NCBI GenBank assembly: GCA_020853525.1
Contig: JADYYS010000050.1
Coordinates: 82,672-146,671 of the forward strand
DNA length: 64,000 bases
Reading direction: 5' to 3'
DNA from: Ardenticatenales bacterium
GTDB taxonomy: Bacteria > Chloroflexota > Anaerolineae > Epilineales > Epilineaceae
Each line of letters begins with the position of its first letter. Positions within the stretch are counted from its first letter, which is position 1. Positions 1-8,481 of this stretch are shown here, piece after piece. The notes under the pieces are model-generated. The model had not been told where the DNA came from. It saw nothing but the letters and a program-made list of their open reading frames with translations, and searched no databases. The position numbers and the translations under genes were made by a program.

Positions 1-133
1 ATCCAGCGAAGTTCACCACGTCGGCCTCCGTGACCGTGCGCGCCGCAGTCACAAAGCGCTGGCCGATATGGAACGCGTCGAAGGCAAGGCCTCGCGGCTG
101 ATAGACCGCCCGGACGTCAGCCGTCTCGTTCAT
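1..133 (-). CDS. MaoC-like acyl dehydratase, 5' fragment (cut by window edge)
   Basis: Only the first 44 codons are in the window; the gene continues beyond the left edge. The ATG at 133 opens a protein whose visible part (…FHIGQRF…TVTEADVVNFAG) matches the conserved N-terminus of MaoC/hot-dog acyl-CoA dehydratases. Its start lies inside the 3' end of the upstream small gene (17-nt overlap), so it is translationally coupled to the benzoyl-CoA operon. A hydratase acting on an acyl-CoA intermediate after ring cleavage fits the context, but the substrate cannot be read from a fragment. The catalytic hot-dog motif is outside the window. Confidence 0.6.
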   Translation of the reverse strand, partial: MNETADVRAVYQPRGLAFDAFHIGQRFVTAARTVTEADVVNFAG

Positions 134-434
134 CGCTCTGGACCTCCCTGTCCATGGTGTGCCGACGGGTATAGATCACAATGTGGCGCGGGCACGATGA
201 CACCAGGCACTGTGCGCACAGTGGACTGACCATGTCCGGCGCCACCGGGCGGGCCAACACGTCAAACCCCAAGTCGGCGTACACCTGCATCGCTTCGTCC
301 GCCCGACGGCCCTCGGAGAGGAATCGTACGACCCAGCCCTCAGCCACCAAGGCCGGCTCCGCCATGAGGTCCACGTCGTAGCATGCGGCGGCGTCGCCGG
401 TGTCTGACTCGCCTGACGTACGCTCTTCAGCCAC
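117..434 (-). CDS. Small cysteine-containing protein of the benzoyl-CoA operon, function unknown
   Basis: A 105-residue soluble protein with no signal peptide or membrane segment. It starts 8 nt inside the 3' end of bzdQ and ends 17 nt inside the next gene, so it is a true member of the operon and not a chance frame. The N-terminus is acidic. The C-terminal third holds a compact Cys cluster (LCAQCLVSSC, about residues 73-81) followed by a basic stretch, which could bind a metal or an FeS cluster. I do not recognise a family. Some bzd clusters carry small proteins of unknown role, but homology to any of them is not shown here. Confidence 0.6.
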   Translation of the reverse strand: MAEERTSGESDTGDAAACYDVDLMAEPALVAEGWVVRFLSEGRRADEAMQVYADLGFDVLARPVAPDMVSPLCAQCLVSSCPRHIVIYTRRHTMDREVQSDERDG

Positions 435-1275
435 CCGATACCACCCGCTCGGTGGTGACCGCCGGCATCAGCCCAGCACCGATCTGTGCCAACCGTAGGC
501 GACCCAGTGACGCGGCTCCAATCGCCCCATTGAACTGGGCTAAGTCGCCCGGCGGAACGTTCACGTTCTCACCCAACTGTTCGCGCATCACGCGCGCCAT
601 CGGTTCGAAGCGCAGGATGCCGCCAACAAGGGTGAACTCCGGCTCCATGTGCACCCGCCGCATCAACTGCACAGAACGCTCCACGAGGGAGAGGATTGCG
701 CTGAACATGATCTCGGACGGTGGTACACCCTGCGACAAGTGGTTGATTACCTCGGACTCGGCGAACACGGCACACACGCCAGAGATCGGCACGGTGGACG
801 TAGCCTGGGCTGCCAACGGTCCGATGTCCGTCGTTGTGAAGCCCATGTAGTGCACCGTCTTCTCAAGAAACGCACCAGTGCCGGCCGCGCACTTGTCATT
901 GAGTCGGAAGGACTGCACCCATCCCGACTCGTCAAGGCGTGTTGCTTTCATCGTCTGACCGCCCACATCCAGCACGGTCCGCGTTCCGGGGAAGAAGTGG
1001 CGTGCGCCCCGTGCATGTGCGGTCAGATCGGTGACCTTGAGGTGTCGGAATGCCACCTGATTGCGGCCGTAGCCGGTACTGACCACGTAGGCGACCTGCG
1101 ACGCATCCATTTGCCCGGCTTCTGCGAGGGCCGCCGCATAGGTGCGGCTTGCCGCCTCATCCAGGCGATACCCCGTGGGAAGCATGGCTCGTCCCAGCAA
1201 CATCCCGTCAGGACCAAGGATCACCGCCTTGGTGTACGTAGATCCGACATCTATGCCTGCTGTGAAGTCCATCAT
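427..1275 (-). CDS. bzdQ: Benzoyl-CoA reductase activator/ATPase subunit (BzdQ-like)
   Basis: A 282-residue protein of the BadF/BadG/BcrA/D/HgdC ATPase family. With its partner it forms the ATP-hydrolysing electron activator of class I benzoyl-CoA reductase. The phosphate loop [12 protein letters not shown] is at residues 7-18, the second nucleotide motif is VLDVGGQ, and the cluster-binding cysteines sit in [14 protein letters not shown] and [11 protein letters not shown], which supply the shared 4Fe-4S cluster between the two ATPase subunits. The short length matches BzdP/BzdQ rather than the about 440-residue BcrA/BadF, so the enzyme is Azoarcus-type. The start codon overlaps the bzdP stop by 4 nt. 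Which of the two short subunits is P or Q is assigned from gene order. Confidence 0.88.
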   Translation of the reverse strand: MMDFTAGIDVGSTYTKAVILGPDGMLLGRAMLPTGYRLDEAASRTYAAALAEAGQMDASQVAYVVSTGYGRNQVAFRHLKVTDLTAHARGARHFFPGTRTVLDVGGQTMKATRLDESGWVQSFRLNDKCAAGTGAFLEKTVHYMGFTTTDIGPLAAQATSTVPISGVCAVFAESEVINHLSQGVPPSEIMFSAILSLVERSVQLMRRVHMEPEFTLVGGILRFEPMARVMREQLGENVNVPPGDLAQFNGAIGAASLGRLRLAQIGAGLMPAVTTERVVSGG

Positions 1276-2090
1276 CGCCCTCCAGCCGTCGCGGTCGCTG
1301 CGTGGCGGCCTTCCAGGTGATCCATCGCCACGAGCGATGCACCTAGCGCGCCCATGAAGTGGGAGTCTTCACTGACGTTAAGCGACGTTGCCAGCATCTT
1401 CTCAAGCACGGCCACCATGGCCCGATTACGGGTCACCCCGCCGGTGAACGTGATCTCGTTCACCACTCCGACCCGACGTAACAGCGCTACGGACCGAGTG
1501 GCGATCGAGTGATGCACACCCATCAAGATATCCTCGATCTTCTTACCACGCCCGAGCCATGCAAGAACCTCGGACTCGGCGAAGACGGTACACGTGGTGC
1601 TGATCTTCACCGGCCGCTCGGCTCGCAGTGCCGTGGGTCCGAGCTCACCCAACGGGATATCCAGCGCCGCAGCCGCCGCGCCAAGGAAGCGACCGGTGCC
1701 AGCTGCGCACTTGTCGTTCATGCAGAAGTCCAGCACCTCGCCGCGCTCATTGACCAGGATGGCTTTCGTGTCTTGTCCGCCCATGTCCAGCACACTTCGC
1801 GTGGTAGGAAACATATGCGCCGCACCCCGGGCGTGGCAGCTAATCTCCGTGACCTGACTATCGCCAAATGTCACTCGATAGCGACCATAGCCCGTACCCA
1901 CGACCCATCCCACATCACCCTCAGCCAGTCCCGCATCCGCCAATGCGGCACGGAAGGCATTCTCGGCCGCCACAACCACGTTGGCGCCGGTGTCGATGAG
2001 CGCTCGGCCCACCATTCGGCGGTCTGCCCCCAGAACCACCGCCTTGGTCTGGGTTGATCCGACGTCCACACCCGCCGAGTAGATACCCAT
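1272..2090 (-). CDS. bzdP: Benzoyl-CoA reductase activator/ATPase subunit (BzdP-like)
   Basis: A 272-residue paralogue of the adjacent BzdQ with the same ASKHA ATPase layout: [13 protein letters not shown] at residues 7-19, [28 protein letters not shown] and [12 protein letters not shown]. The two conserved Cys motifs are the ligands for the bridging 4Fe-4S cluster. It hydrolyses ATP to drive low-potential electrons into the BzdN/BzdO catalytic pair. A strong GGAGGAGG ribosome site precedes the ATG at 2090, and only 11 nt separate it from bzdO. It follows O and precedes Q, the order of the Azoarcus bzdNOPQ genes. Confidence 0.88.
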   Translation of the reverse strand: MGIYSAGVDVGSTQTKAVVLGADRRMVGRALIDTGANVVVAAENAFRAALADAGLAEGDVGWVVGTGYGRYRVTFGDSQVTEISCHARGAAHMFPTTRSVLDMGGQDTKAILVNERGEVLDFCMNDKCAAGTGRFLGAAAAALDIPLGELGPTALRAERPVKISTTCTVFAESEVLAWLGRGKKIEDILMGVHHSIATRSVALLRRVGVVNEITFTGGVTRNRAMVAVLEKMLATSLNVSEDSHFMGALGASLVAMDHLEGRHAATATAGGR

Positions 2091-2101
2091 AGCCTCCTCC
2101 G

Positions 2102-3400
2102 CTATCTTTCTGTCAGGTCTTGTCGGCGGCGCGTGACGAGATTTTCGAAGAAGGCATCAACGCGGTTCTTGAGTTGTGCCTCAGATACGACACGACGGTC
2201 CATCATATCAGATTCGATAAACAAGGTGGGTAGGTCACGCGCCGCCATGAAGGCGCGCCGGGCATCCGCCATGCCGGTGGCCGTCGTACGGCAGCTCTTG
2301 CTGGCATGAAACACGAGCCCGTCCACATGGTACGGATCAGCCATGGCGACGAGGCTCTCTACTGGGAAGAACATGCTGTCCATGGCATCCCGCACCGCCA
2401 CGAGAAGCCCTTCAGCCAGACTCTCAAGCGGCCGAGACAAGTCATACTCGAAGCCACAGTTGGCGCCGCCTGCTGCGAACCACAGGTACGTTGAGTTGAC
2501 GAAGTTGCCGCCGCTTCCCGTGAAGAGGTCGTTGAAACGCCTGAAGATCGGGTAGCACGGAATGCCGAGGTACACCAGTCGGAATCGCTCCTCGGCCACC
2601 GGACCCAATCCGTGGTCCACCTTGTAGCGTACCTCCTCCAGCAGGTCGCGGAAGTAGGCCGCGCCTTCGGGCGTGCCACGTAGCGCGTTGATGACGCCAA
2701 GATATACCGTGCCATCGGTCAGTGCGTTGAATGGTGCCGGTACATTGTTGTTGAGGCGAATTACCTCCCGCCAGCAGCGGCTCATCTCATTGGTGTGGTG
2801 CATGACCTCGCGGAGGCGGTCGATATCGAGCTTTCGAGAAGTGATCGTCTCGCAGAGGACGATAAGCTCTCGCAACTGGTGTTCCACATAGCGCCGGTCG
2901 GTCTCAAAGTCCGGATTACCCGGCCACGTCTGACCACCGGCAGTCCGCGTGCCCGGTACGTCCAAGGTAAAGACCGGAATATGATACATACGTTCCCAAA
3001 TTTCAGCCCACTTGATATAGGTATTGCATGCATTGGTTAGCACTGCGAGACTGGGTCGCGGCACGCGGCCCATCGGGTGCTCGCCACCACGCAACTGCAA
3101 TGCCACATCTGCCTTCACATAGCCACAGATGTCGGGTGAATAGCCGTAATCTTCTGCCTCTTTGAGATAATCGTGGGCCACACCACGCACGGCCATTTGC
3201 AGCGACGTGATTTCCGGAAACACCATGTGGATATCGAACGCCCGGAGAATCTCCGCCAAGCTCCCCATAACGAATACGTAGGCAGCGGGTGCGCCAGCCT
3301 CGGCAGCCTGGCCCAACTCTGCAAACCACTGACGAAACAACGAGGCTCCGTCTCGCACACCACGACCAATCAACTCGCTAGAGTGTCCGTCTCCGCCCAT
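2102..3400 (-). CDS. bzdO: Benzoyl-CoA reductase catalytic-module subunit (BzdO-like)
   Basis: A 432-residue member of the HgdB/BcrB-type 2-hydroxyacyl-CoA dehydratase D-component family, which carries a 4Fe-4S cluster and part of the benzoyl-CoA site. Conserved cysteine contexts include [37 protein letters not shown] and [16 protein letters not shown], followed by the family's C-terminal SDMMDRR…[13 protein letters not shown] frame extends upstream into bzdN, but the ATG at 3400 has an AGGGGGA ribosome site and lies 10 nt after the bzdN stop, so I use it. Reduction of benzoyl-CoA to the 1,5-dienoyl-CoA needs ferredoxin and 2 ATP; no ferredoxin gene is visible in the window. Confidence 0.87.
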   Translation of the reverse strand: MGGDGHSSELIGRGVRDGASLFRQWFAELGQAAEAGAPAAYVFVMGSLAEILRAFDIHMVFPEITSLQMAVRGVAHDYLKEAEDYGYSPDICGYVKADVALQLRGGEHPMGRVPRPSLAVLTNACNTYIKWAEIWERMYHIPVFTLDVPGTRTAGGQTWPGNPDFETDRRYVEHQLRELIVLCETITSRKLDIDRLREVMHHTNEMSRCWREVIRLNNNVPAPFNALTDGTVYLGVINALRGTPEGAAYFRDLLEEVRYKVDHGLGPVAEERFRLVYLGIPCYPIFRRFNDLFTGSGGNFVNSTYLWFAAGGANCGFEYDLSRPLESLAEGLLVAVRDAMDSMFFPVESLVAMADPYHVDGLVFHASKSCRTTATGMADARRAFMAARDLPTLFIESDMMDRRVVSEAQLKNRVDAFFENLVTRRRQDLTER

Positions 3401-3410
3401 TCCGATCCCC

Positions 3411-4610
3411 CTAAGTGGCGAACAACAGTCGCTCGACGAAGGTCTCGAGTTGGATCTCGAGATGATCAAAGCTGGTCATATTCTGTTCAAATTCACTCAC
3501 AAAATACGGCACATTTCGCTCGTCAAGATCATGAGCATAACTCACCTGCTCCTCAAGTCCAGGCTCACACATCTTGGCAGCAGTGAGGATTGCTGCAGTC
3601 GCGCCAGACGCGCGCATCCGTTCTTCCAGCATGCGCTCTTTTGGCTTGCGAAGGTCGTGCTGCACCGGGCTGTAGCTACTATGCTCCAGGTACGCGCTGG
3701 CCAATGCGGCAAGAGGATCCCCTTCGCACAGAACATCAGCCGTGATCCAGCGCAGCCCGATCATCAGATCATCGTCTACCACATAGCAGGACTGGCCGAT
3801 AACCCGCAGCAAGTCGATCGGCGGCTGTTCGCAGAACCCTCCCTCGAAGACAACACGCACACGGTCCTGAGGATGTGCTGAGCGCGCCTCGATGAGTGGT
3901 AGAATCCGGTGCAGGAGGGCATTGTGCTCTTCGCGCGGTACCAGTCCGCCGAGGGCAACGAGCACGTAGACCTCATCCAGCCCGACTAGCCAAGGTCGGT
4001 CGCGCTTCACGGCATACAATGCCCGAATCAAGCGCCGGTTCTCGTTGAACACCTCAACGCTACGCCGTAGGTCATCGTCAGTCACCGCTCTTCCGGCCAG
4101 ATCCTCGATACTACGCCGCATGCGATCATACTCGTGGCGAAGGTAGTCGGCAGCAAAGGCCGAGTTGGCGTTCTGCGGTAGGTACAGGATCTGGCAGGGG
4201 TAGCTGACATTGCGACCCCACACAGCGGCCAGATTGCGAGCCGCATCGCAGATAGGATGACTGACGAACATGTCGAGTGGAAGACGGTTATCGAGTGCCA
4301 ACTCCAGCGACGACTTCATGATGGAGCACAGGTAGGACCCAAAGCGCGAGTCGGCATGCTGCGGCTCGATCATTGCCCCGCGCACTTTGACGGGCAGCAG
4401 TCCCGCGGCGTGGACGATCTCTTCCGGGAAATACACCTGGAAGTGTCCAACTGTCTTACCGCCGAACTCACGCCAGCGCCGAACAGTCGGGAAGTCGGCG
4501 TCGTCCACCACCTCGCGACATGCAGTCAGGGTGTCCGTGAGGTTGAGCCGCTCCCACTCGTCCAGGATGAGGTTCAAGTTGGACTCCTCGCTGGAGTCGT
4601 CCTGTCGCAC
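3411..4610 (-). CDS. bzdN: Benzoyl-CoA reductase catalytic-module subunit (BzdN-like)
   Basis: A 399-residue HgdB/BcrC-type subunit that pairs with BzdO. Motifs seen are HFQVYFPEEIVHAAGLLPV near residue 55, SHPICDAARNLA, VVFEGGFCEQPPIDLLR, GQSCYVVDDDLMIG and AKMCEPGLEEQ; these hold the cysteine ligands of the catalytic-module FeS clusters. The start is a GTG at 4610 with a weak AAAGG site. Length and position (first of the four reductase genes) match Azoarcus BzdN. The local base composition is clearly lower in GC than in the window from 8 kb onward. Confidence 0.87.
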   Translation of the reverse strand: MRQDDSSEESNLNLILDEWERLNLTDTLTACREVVDDADFPTVRRWREFGGKTVGHFQVYFPEEIVHAAGLLPVKVRGAMIEPQHADSRFGSYLCSIMKSSLELALDNRLPLDMFVSHPICDAARNLAAVWGRNVSYPCQILYLPQNANSAFAADYLRHEYDRMRRSIEDLAGRAVTDDDLRRSVEVFNENRRLIRALYAVKRDRPWLVGLDEVYVLVALGGLVPREEHNALLHRILPLIEARSAHPQDRVRVVFEGGFCEQPPIDLLRVIGQSCYVVDDDLMIGLRWITADVLCEGDPLAALASAYLEHSSYSPVQHDLRKPKERMLEERMRASGATAAILTAAKMCEPGLEEQVSYAHDLDERNVPYFVSEFEQNMTSFDHLEIQLETFVERLLFAT

Positions 4611-4643
4611 CGTGCCTTTGTGCCTGCCCGGTCTTTCATACCG

Positions 4644-5435
4644 CTACCGCTCCTGCTGCCATTGGGGCGGCCGCTTCTCGATGAATGCCGCCAGTCCCTC
4701 ATGGGCGTCCGCGGTGGCCATCAGCTCGTCCAAGTACAGTCGCTCCAGGTTGTGGAGTTGCTCGGTGATGTCCTTACCGTTGCCGGCCCGCAACGCGCGC
4801 TTGGCAAGGCGCAGGGCCGTACCGCTTGCCCCGCAGAACGCATTCAATACATCAGCCTCAAGCTCGGCTAGCTCGCCGTCAGGCGCCAAGCGGCTGACCA
4901 GCCCTGCTGCCGCAGCCTCTTCGGCTCCCACCGTCCGGCCGGTGAGCAGCCAGTCTGCTGCACGCTGCGGTCCGATGGCTGCCGGCAGCAGGAGGCTGGC
5001 TACCGGGGCGAAGGCGGCCAGCTTGATTTCTGGCTGGCCAAAGCGTGCCCTTGGGCTGGCCAGCACAACGTCGCAGCTGGCAACAATCTCACATCCTCCG
5101 CCCAGCGCCGCGCCGTCGACCACAGCCACGATAGGCAGCGGGAAGTTGCACAAGCCCTGGCACACGCGGTGGAAGGTGCTCAGCATGTCTGCCACCCGAT
5201 CGGTGGTGTGATCGGCCACATCGACGCCGGCGCAGAATGCCCGCGCCCCGGGCACCGCATCCAGCACCACGACCTTGAGTCGTGCGTCGGTCGTGGCCTC
5301 TTCGAGCGCCGAGTCAAGTTCGGACAACAGTTCCGTCGACAACACGTTCAGCGGTGGTCGGTCGAGACTCAGCCGCAAGACCGCCCCACTCGACGCTCGT
5401 TGAACGCGCACCAGTGCGTCGTGCTCCCCGCTCAT
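4644..5435 (-). CDS. bzdW: Cyclohexa-1,5-dienecarbonyl-CoA hydratase (Dch/BzdW-like, crotonase family)
   Basis: A 263-residue enoyl-CoA hydratase/isomerase family protein. The oxyanion-hole segments ARAFCAGVDVAD and DGAALGGGCEIVASCD and the FGQPEIKLAAFAP loop are visible. In the benzoyl-CoA pathway the paralogue of this size adds water to the dienoyl-CoA made by benzoyl-CoA reductase, giving 6-hydroxycyclohex-1-ene-1-carbonyl-CoA. Its place between the ring hydrolase and bzdN makes that role most likely. The frame is open to 5486, but the ATG at 5435 gives the usual family N-terminus. A generic crotonase role cannot be excluded from sequence alone. Confidence 0.8.
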   Translation of the reverse strand: MSGEHDALVRVQRASSGAVLRLSLDRPPLNVLSTELLSELDSALEEATTDARLKVVVLDAVPGARAFCAGVDVADHTTDRVADMLSTFHRVCQGLCNFPLPIVAVVDGAALGGGCEIVASCDVVLASPRARFGQPEIKLAAFAPVASLLLPAAIGPQRAADWLLTGRTVGAEEAAAAGLVSRLAPDGELAELEADVLNAFCGASGTALRLAKRALRAGNGKDITEQLHNLERLYLDELMATADAHEGLAAFIEKRPPQWQQER

Positions 5436-5495
5436 ACGGCCATCCGAGTGCAACGCGCGCTGCGCAAGGCTCGACCAGACAGCCAACGGGTTTGG

Positions 5496-6593
5496 TCAGG
5501 ATGGCCGCACATCGCGTGCCTCCTGATCCGCGAGGGATGCGCCACACTGACCACAGAATCGAAACGTCACCGGCAGCTGACCGGTGCCACAAACAGAGCA
5601 GCGTCCGGAGTACGGTCCCCAACGGAACTCGCTGGACCCTCCGTCGGCCGCCCGCTGGCGAATAGCCCGATAATCAGGCGATCTCCGCTCTACGAAGGCC
5701 GTCATGCCTTCGAGTGGCTCCAACGATGTGTAGTGCAGTGCAAGCCATTCGCCGGCATGCCCTATCGTCTGGGACCATGACATCTGCTTCCAGAAGCCAA
5801 CCTGCTCCCGTGTGTAACGGGTGCATTCGGCGAACTTGTCCACCAGCTTCTGGCAAAGCACGTCCACCGCTTGGTCAAGAGCGGTCAGATCGATGGAGTA
5901 GCCGTCCCGGCCACCTAGCGCCAACTCGATGGCCTCTGGGCCGGCACGCTCGATATAGGCGCCGTCCTTGATTACCGATGGTACAACCTGGTTCACCAAC
6001 CCCCAATCGAGGGCCTGGTAGGCGGGGATGGGCTCATTTAGGAACAGCATCTCCCGCGCACGCCGATCGCCGATATGGATCGGCAGCCACTGTGTCGCTC
6101 CCCCGGCTGCAACACTACCCACACTGGTGCCGACTTGGCGAAGGTAGGCATGCTCGGCCATGACGGCCAGGTCGCAGGCCATTTGGCTCTCATTGCCGCC
6201 CCCGACTGCCATGCCGTTGAGCCGTGCGATCACGGGCTTGCCGGCATTGAGGATGGATTCCAGGTACGCCCGAAACAGCCGCATGTACTTCCAGTAGTCA
6301 CGAGGACGGTCCGTGTATTCGGCCTGGTACTCCTTCACGTCGCCCCCGGTGCAGAATGCTCGGTGGCCGGTGCCGCTGAAGACGATCACGGCCACGCTGT
6401 CATCGAACGACGCGTCACGGAATGCAGTGGCCAGCGACTCAAGGGCGGAGGTGCTGTAGGCGTTGTGCCGATCCGGACGGTCAATCGTGATGCGCGCAAT
6501 CCAGTCCCGCTTCTCGTAGGTCACCTCTCGAAAGCCAAACGAATCCGCCGGGCGGGGAACAAGACTGCGTCCGTAGTAGTTATCGTGGTTCAT
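5496..6593 (-). CDS. bzdY: 6-oxocyclohex-1-ene-1-carbonyl-CoA hydrolase (Oah/BzdY-like) with C-terminal zinc ribbon
   Basis: A 365-residue crotonase-fold ring hydrolase, longer than ordinary hydratases as expected for Oah. It hydrates and opens the 6-oxo ring to a dicarboxylic (3-hydroxypimelyl) CoA ester. Crotonase landmarks are FSGTGHRAFCTGGDVKEYQ and NGMAVGGGNESQMACDLAVM; the C-terminal half (EQVGFWKQMSW) resembles Oah. After the usual end, the last about 45 residues add a ribbon with two CxxC knuckles (CSVCG and CGQCG, 14 residues between them), which I do not know from characterised Oah proteins. An AGAAGGA ribosome site precedes the ATG at 6593. Confidence 0.84.
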   Translation of the reverse strand: MNHDNYYGRSLVPRPADSFGFREVTYEKRDWIARITIDRPDRHNAYSTSALESLATAFRDASFDDSVAVIVFSGTGHRAFCTGGDVKEYQAEYTDRPRDYWKYMRLFRAYLESILNAGKPVIARLNGMAVGGGNESQMACDLAVMAEHAYLRQVGTSVGSVAAGGATQWLPIHIGDRRAREMLFLNEPIPAYQALDWGLVNQVVPSVIKDGAYIERAGPEAIELALGGRDGYSIDLTALDQAVDVLCQKLVDKFAECTRYTREQVGFWKQMSWSQTIGHAGEWLALHYTSLEPLEGMTAFVERRSPDYRAIRQRAADGGSSEFRWGPYSGRCSVCGTGQLPVTFRFCGQCGASLADQEARDVRPS

Positions 6594-6629
6594 GACCAGT
6601 CCTTCTCATGTCCTCGCTAAGAATCCTCG

Positions 6630-7649
6630 CTACGGAACCACAACCGAGCGTACGCCATCCCCGGCGCGCAGGGCATCGAACGCATCGTTGATACGGTCCA
6701 ACCCGAAGCGCGCCGTGACCAACTCCGTCAACTGGATGCGGTCGCTACGCACGAGCTCGATCACCCTTGGGTAATCGAGCGAACGGCAACCCAGCGAACC
6801 GAGTATCTCCATTTCACGGAACATCACCCGACCGCCGTTGAGGAGCATGGGCTCGGGACTGTAGCCCACTAGGACTGTCCGGCCGCCGTTGCGGGTACTG
6901 CTGAATGCTTGCACTTGCGTTGAAGGATGGCCGACGCATTCGAAGGTCACATCAGCGCCGCCGGACGTTTCGGCACGCACCGCCTTGTCCACGGCGTCTT
7001 CGGTCGCCCCGTTCACCGTCGCAGACGCTCCCAGCTTGCGCGCCCAGTCCAACTTATCGGTACGGACGTCTACTGCCACCACGCGTGCGCCAAGTGCGGC
7101 TGCGATCTGAATGACGTTCAGGCCGATGCCACCACAGCCGAACACCGCCACTTGGTCACCAGGCTTGACCTGGCCGCGGTTGACGACGGCGTGGTACGGC
7201 GTCGTGACGGCATCGGCGATGATGGCACTTTCGACCAGCGGCAGTGATTCGGGCAAGGGCACAAGTCCTGCAGCCGGTGCGACCACGAACTCTGCGTATC
7301 CGCCATCCACGTGGTTGCCGAACATCTGGAGGTTCCCGCACAAGTTCTCGCGGCCGGATCGGCAGGCCGTGCAGTAGCCGCAGCCGAGAACTGCCGGCAG
7401 GAGAACCCGATCACCCGGTTGTATCGGCCCATCGCCCGCGACAGACTCCACCGTCCCCGAGATCTCATGCCCCAGAATCAACGGCGGGGCCTTGAAGGTG
7501 GCCACGCCATGATCCAGATAGTGCAGATCTGTGTGGCATACGCCACATGCCGCCACACGCACCAAGGCTTCGCCAAGGGCTGGCACGGGCGTGGGCACCT
7601 CCTCAATGGACATCGGTCGACCCGAGCCATGAAATATCGCGGCCTTCAT
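6630..7649 (-). CDS. bzdX: 6-hydroxycyclohex-1-ene-1-carbonyl-CoA dehydrogenase (Had/BzdX-like)
   Basis: A 339-residue zinc-dependent medium-chain dehydrogenase. Catalytic zinc ligands lie in [10 protein letters not shown] and GHE, structural-zinc cysteines in [15 protein letters not shown], and the Rossmann motif FGCGGIGLN binds NAD. As first gene of a bzd operon next to the hydratase and ring hydrolase it should oxidise the 6-hydroxy-enoyl-CoA to the 6-oxo form. The frame runs to 7745, but the ATG at 7649 has an AGGGGACGA ribosome site and starts directly at the MKAAIFHG family N-terminus. It is the promoter-proximal gene of the operon. Confidence 0.85.
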   Translation of the reverse strand: MKAAIFHGSGRPMSIEEVPTPVPALGEALVRVAACGVCHTDLHYLDHGVATFKAPPLILGHEISGTVESVAGDGPIQPGDRVLLPAVLGCGYCTACRSGRENLCGNLQMFGNHVDGGYAEFVVAPAAGLVPLPESLPLVESAIIADAVTTPYHAVVNRGQVKPGDQVAVFGCGGIGLNVIQIAAALGARVVAVDVRTDKLDWARKLGASATVNGATEDAVDKAVRAETSGGADVTFECVGHPSTQVQAFSSTRNGGRTVLVGYSPEPMLLNGGRVMFREMEILGSLGCRSLDYPRVIELVRSDRIQLTELVTARFGLDRINDAFDALRAGDGVRSVVVP

Positions 7650-7724
7650 CGTTCGTCCCCTGGCCCCATCGATCCACCGAGCGCACAGAACACACCAAGC
7701 CGCCGACGTGTGTCGTTCGTACGC

Positions 7725-7745
7725 ATGCCGTTTCGAAAGCGGCAT
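7725..7745. promoter_or_regulatory. Inverted repeat at the bzd operon start site, candidate operator
   Basis: ATGCCG and CGGCAT arms flank a TTTCGAAAG centre. The site lies 7 nt or more downstream of the -10 box of the predicted bzd promoter, so a bound protein would block initiation. No regulator gene is in the window, so the binding protein is unknown. Confidence 0.35.
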
Positions 7746-7751
7746 ATGTTG

Positions 7752-7780
7752 AGTATGACAGGTCGCAGCCGCCGTGTCAA
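7752..7780 (-). promoter_or_regulatory. Promoter of the bzd operon
   Basis: On the minus strand a perfect -35 TTGACA (7775-7780) is separated by 17 nt from a -10 CATACT (7752-7757). Transcription would start near 7745, giving a leader of about 95 nt before the bzdX ATG. It is the best sigma-70 match I saw in the window. Confidence 0.6.
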
Positions 7781-8055
7781 GACCGCCAGGCGGCGGTGGG
7801 CATCACTCCCTACCCCGAGGCGGGTTCCTGCCTCGAACGTCCTCTTGCCGTTGCCGTCCTGCCCCCTGAGCCGATGATCGAATCGATCGCACGGTCCCGT
7901 GCTTCAGGGCTGTTCCGTTCTCGCGCCCCGCACTCATCCCCTGCCACGAACTTGCACCCCCGCCCGCCGCCCCCCATAATCCCCGGATTCGCCAACCGAA
8001 TACCCCCGGCTCGCCGCCACCTACCCCGGCCGCGCGCCGACCTTGACCTCCTTTC
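7781..8055. other. Divergent intergenic spacer between bzd operon and rpsF
   Basis: No convincing gene is seen in this 275-bp stretch. Frames open through it are GC-driven read-throughs of rpsF. Base composition rises here from the lower-GC bzd side to the high-GC genome side. Confidence 0.4.
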
Positions 8056-8078
8056 TGCTCCGGGTGCGTCCCGGGGCA
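8056..8078 (+). promoter_or_regulatory. Hairpin in the rpsF leader, possible S6:S18 autoregulatory element
   Basis: A 9-bp stem (TGCTCCGGG with CCCGGGGCA, one T-G pair) closes a TGCGT loop 27 nt before the rpsF ATG. A second small GGAC-AAAC-GTCC hairpin (8091-8102) overlaps the ribosome-site region. Many bacteria have an S6:S18-binding leader before rpsF. This resembles one only by position and the presence of CCG; the full motif was not demonstrated. Confidence 0.3.
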
Positions 8079-8104
8079 AACCCGTGGAAAGGACAAACGT
8101 CCCC

Positions 8105-8434
8105 ATGCATGCATATGAACTGGTGATGGTGCTCCAGTCCGCCTTGGACGACGGTGGCGTGAACGCGCTGCTCGCCGGCCTGGCGGGCGGTGTCGAGCGC
8201 AACGGCGGCGAGGTTCAGCTGGCGGGCCAGCTGATGGACCGCCGCGGCACCGTCGGCGAGACGACCGAGGGCTGGAAGGCCCGGCGGCTGGCCTACCCGA
8301 TGTCGAAGAACAAGGAAGGCTACTTCGCCGTCCTGCGCTTCAACGCGCCGCCCGCCTACATCGTCGAACTCGAGCGCGGGTTGCAGCTCGATGAGAATGT
8401 CCTCCGCTACATCACCGTCCGCGGCGACGAGTGA
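8105..8434 (+). CDS. rpsF: 30S ribosomal protein S6
   Basis: A 109-residue ribosomal protein S6. The N-terminus HAYELVMVLQSALDDGGVNALL and the later KARRLAYPMSKNKEGYF…RFNAPPAYIVELERGL are the standard S6 landmarks. It binds 16S rRNA together with S18 in the platform of the small subunit. The ATG at 8105 is preceded by GGAAAGGA; a much longer upstream open frame is a read-through with no S6 homology. It is followed 47 nt later by rpsR. Confidence 0.93.
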   Translation: MHAYELVMVLQSALDDGGVNALLAGLAGGVERNGGEVQLAGQLMDRRGTVGETTEGWKARRLAYPMSKNKEGYFAVLRFNAPPAYIVELERGLQLDENVLRYITVRGDE

Positions 8435-8481
8435 CGTCCAAGCGCCGCGTTACGACGAAGAGAACAAGGGGATAACGGACC

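Noticed and set aside
7547-8104. Long upstream extension of rpsF
   Set aside because: S6 homology and a good ribosome site begin at 8105; the extension is low-complexity read-through of the spacer.
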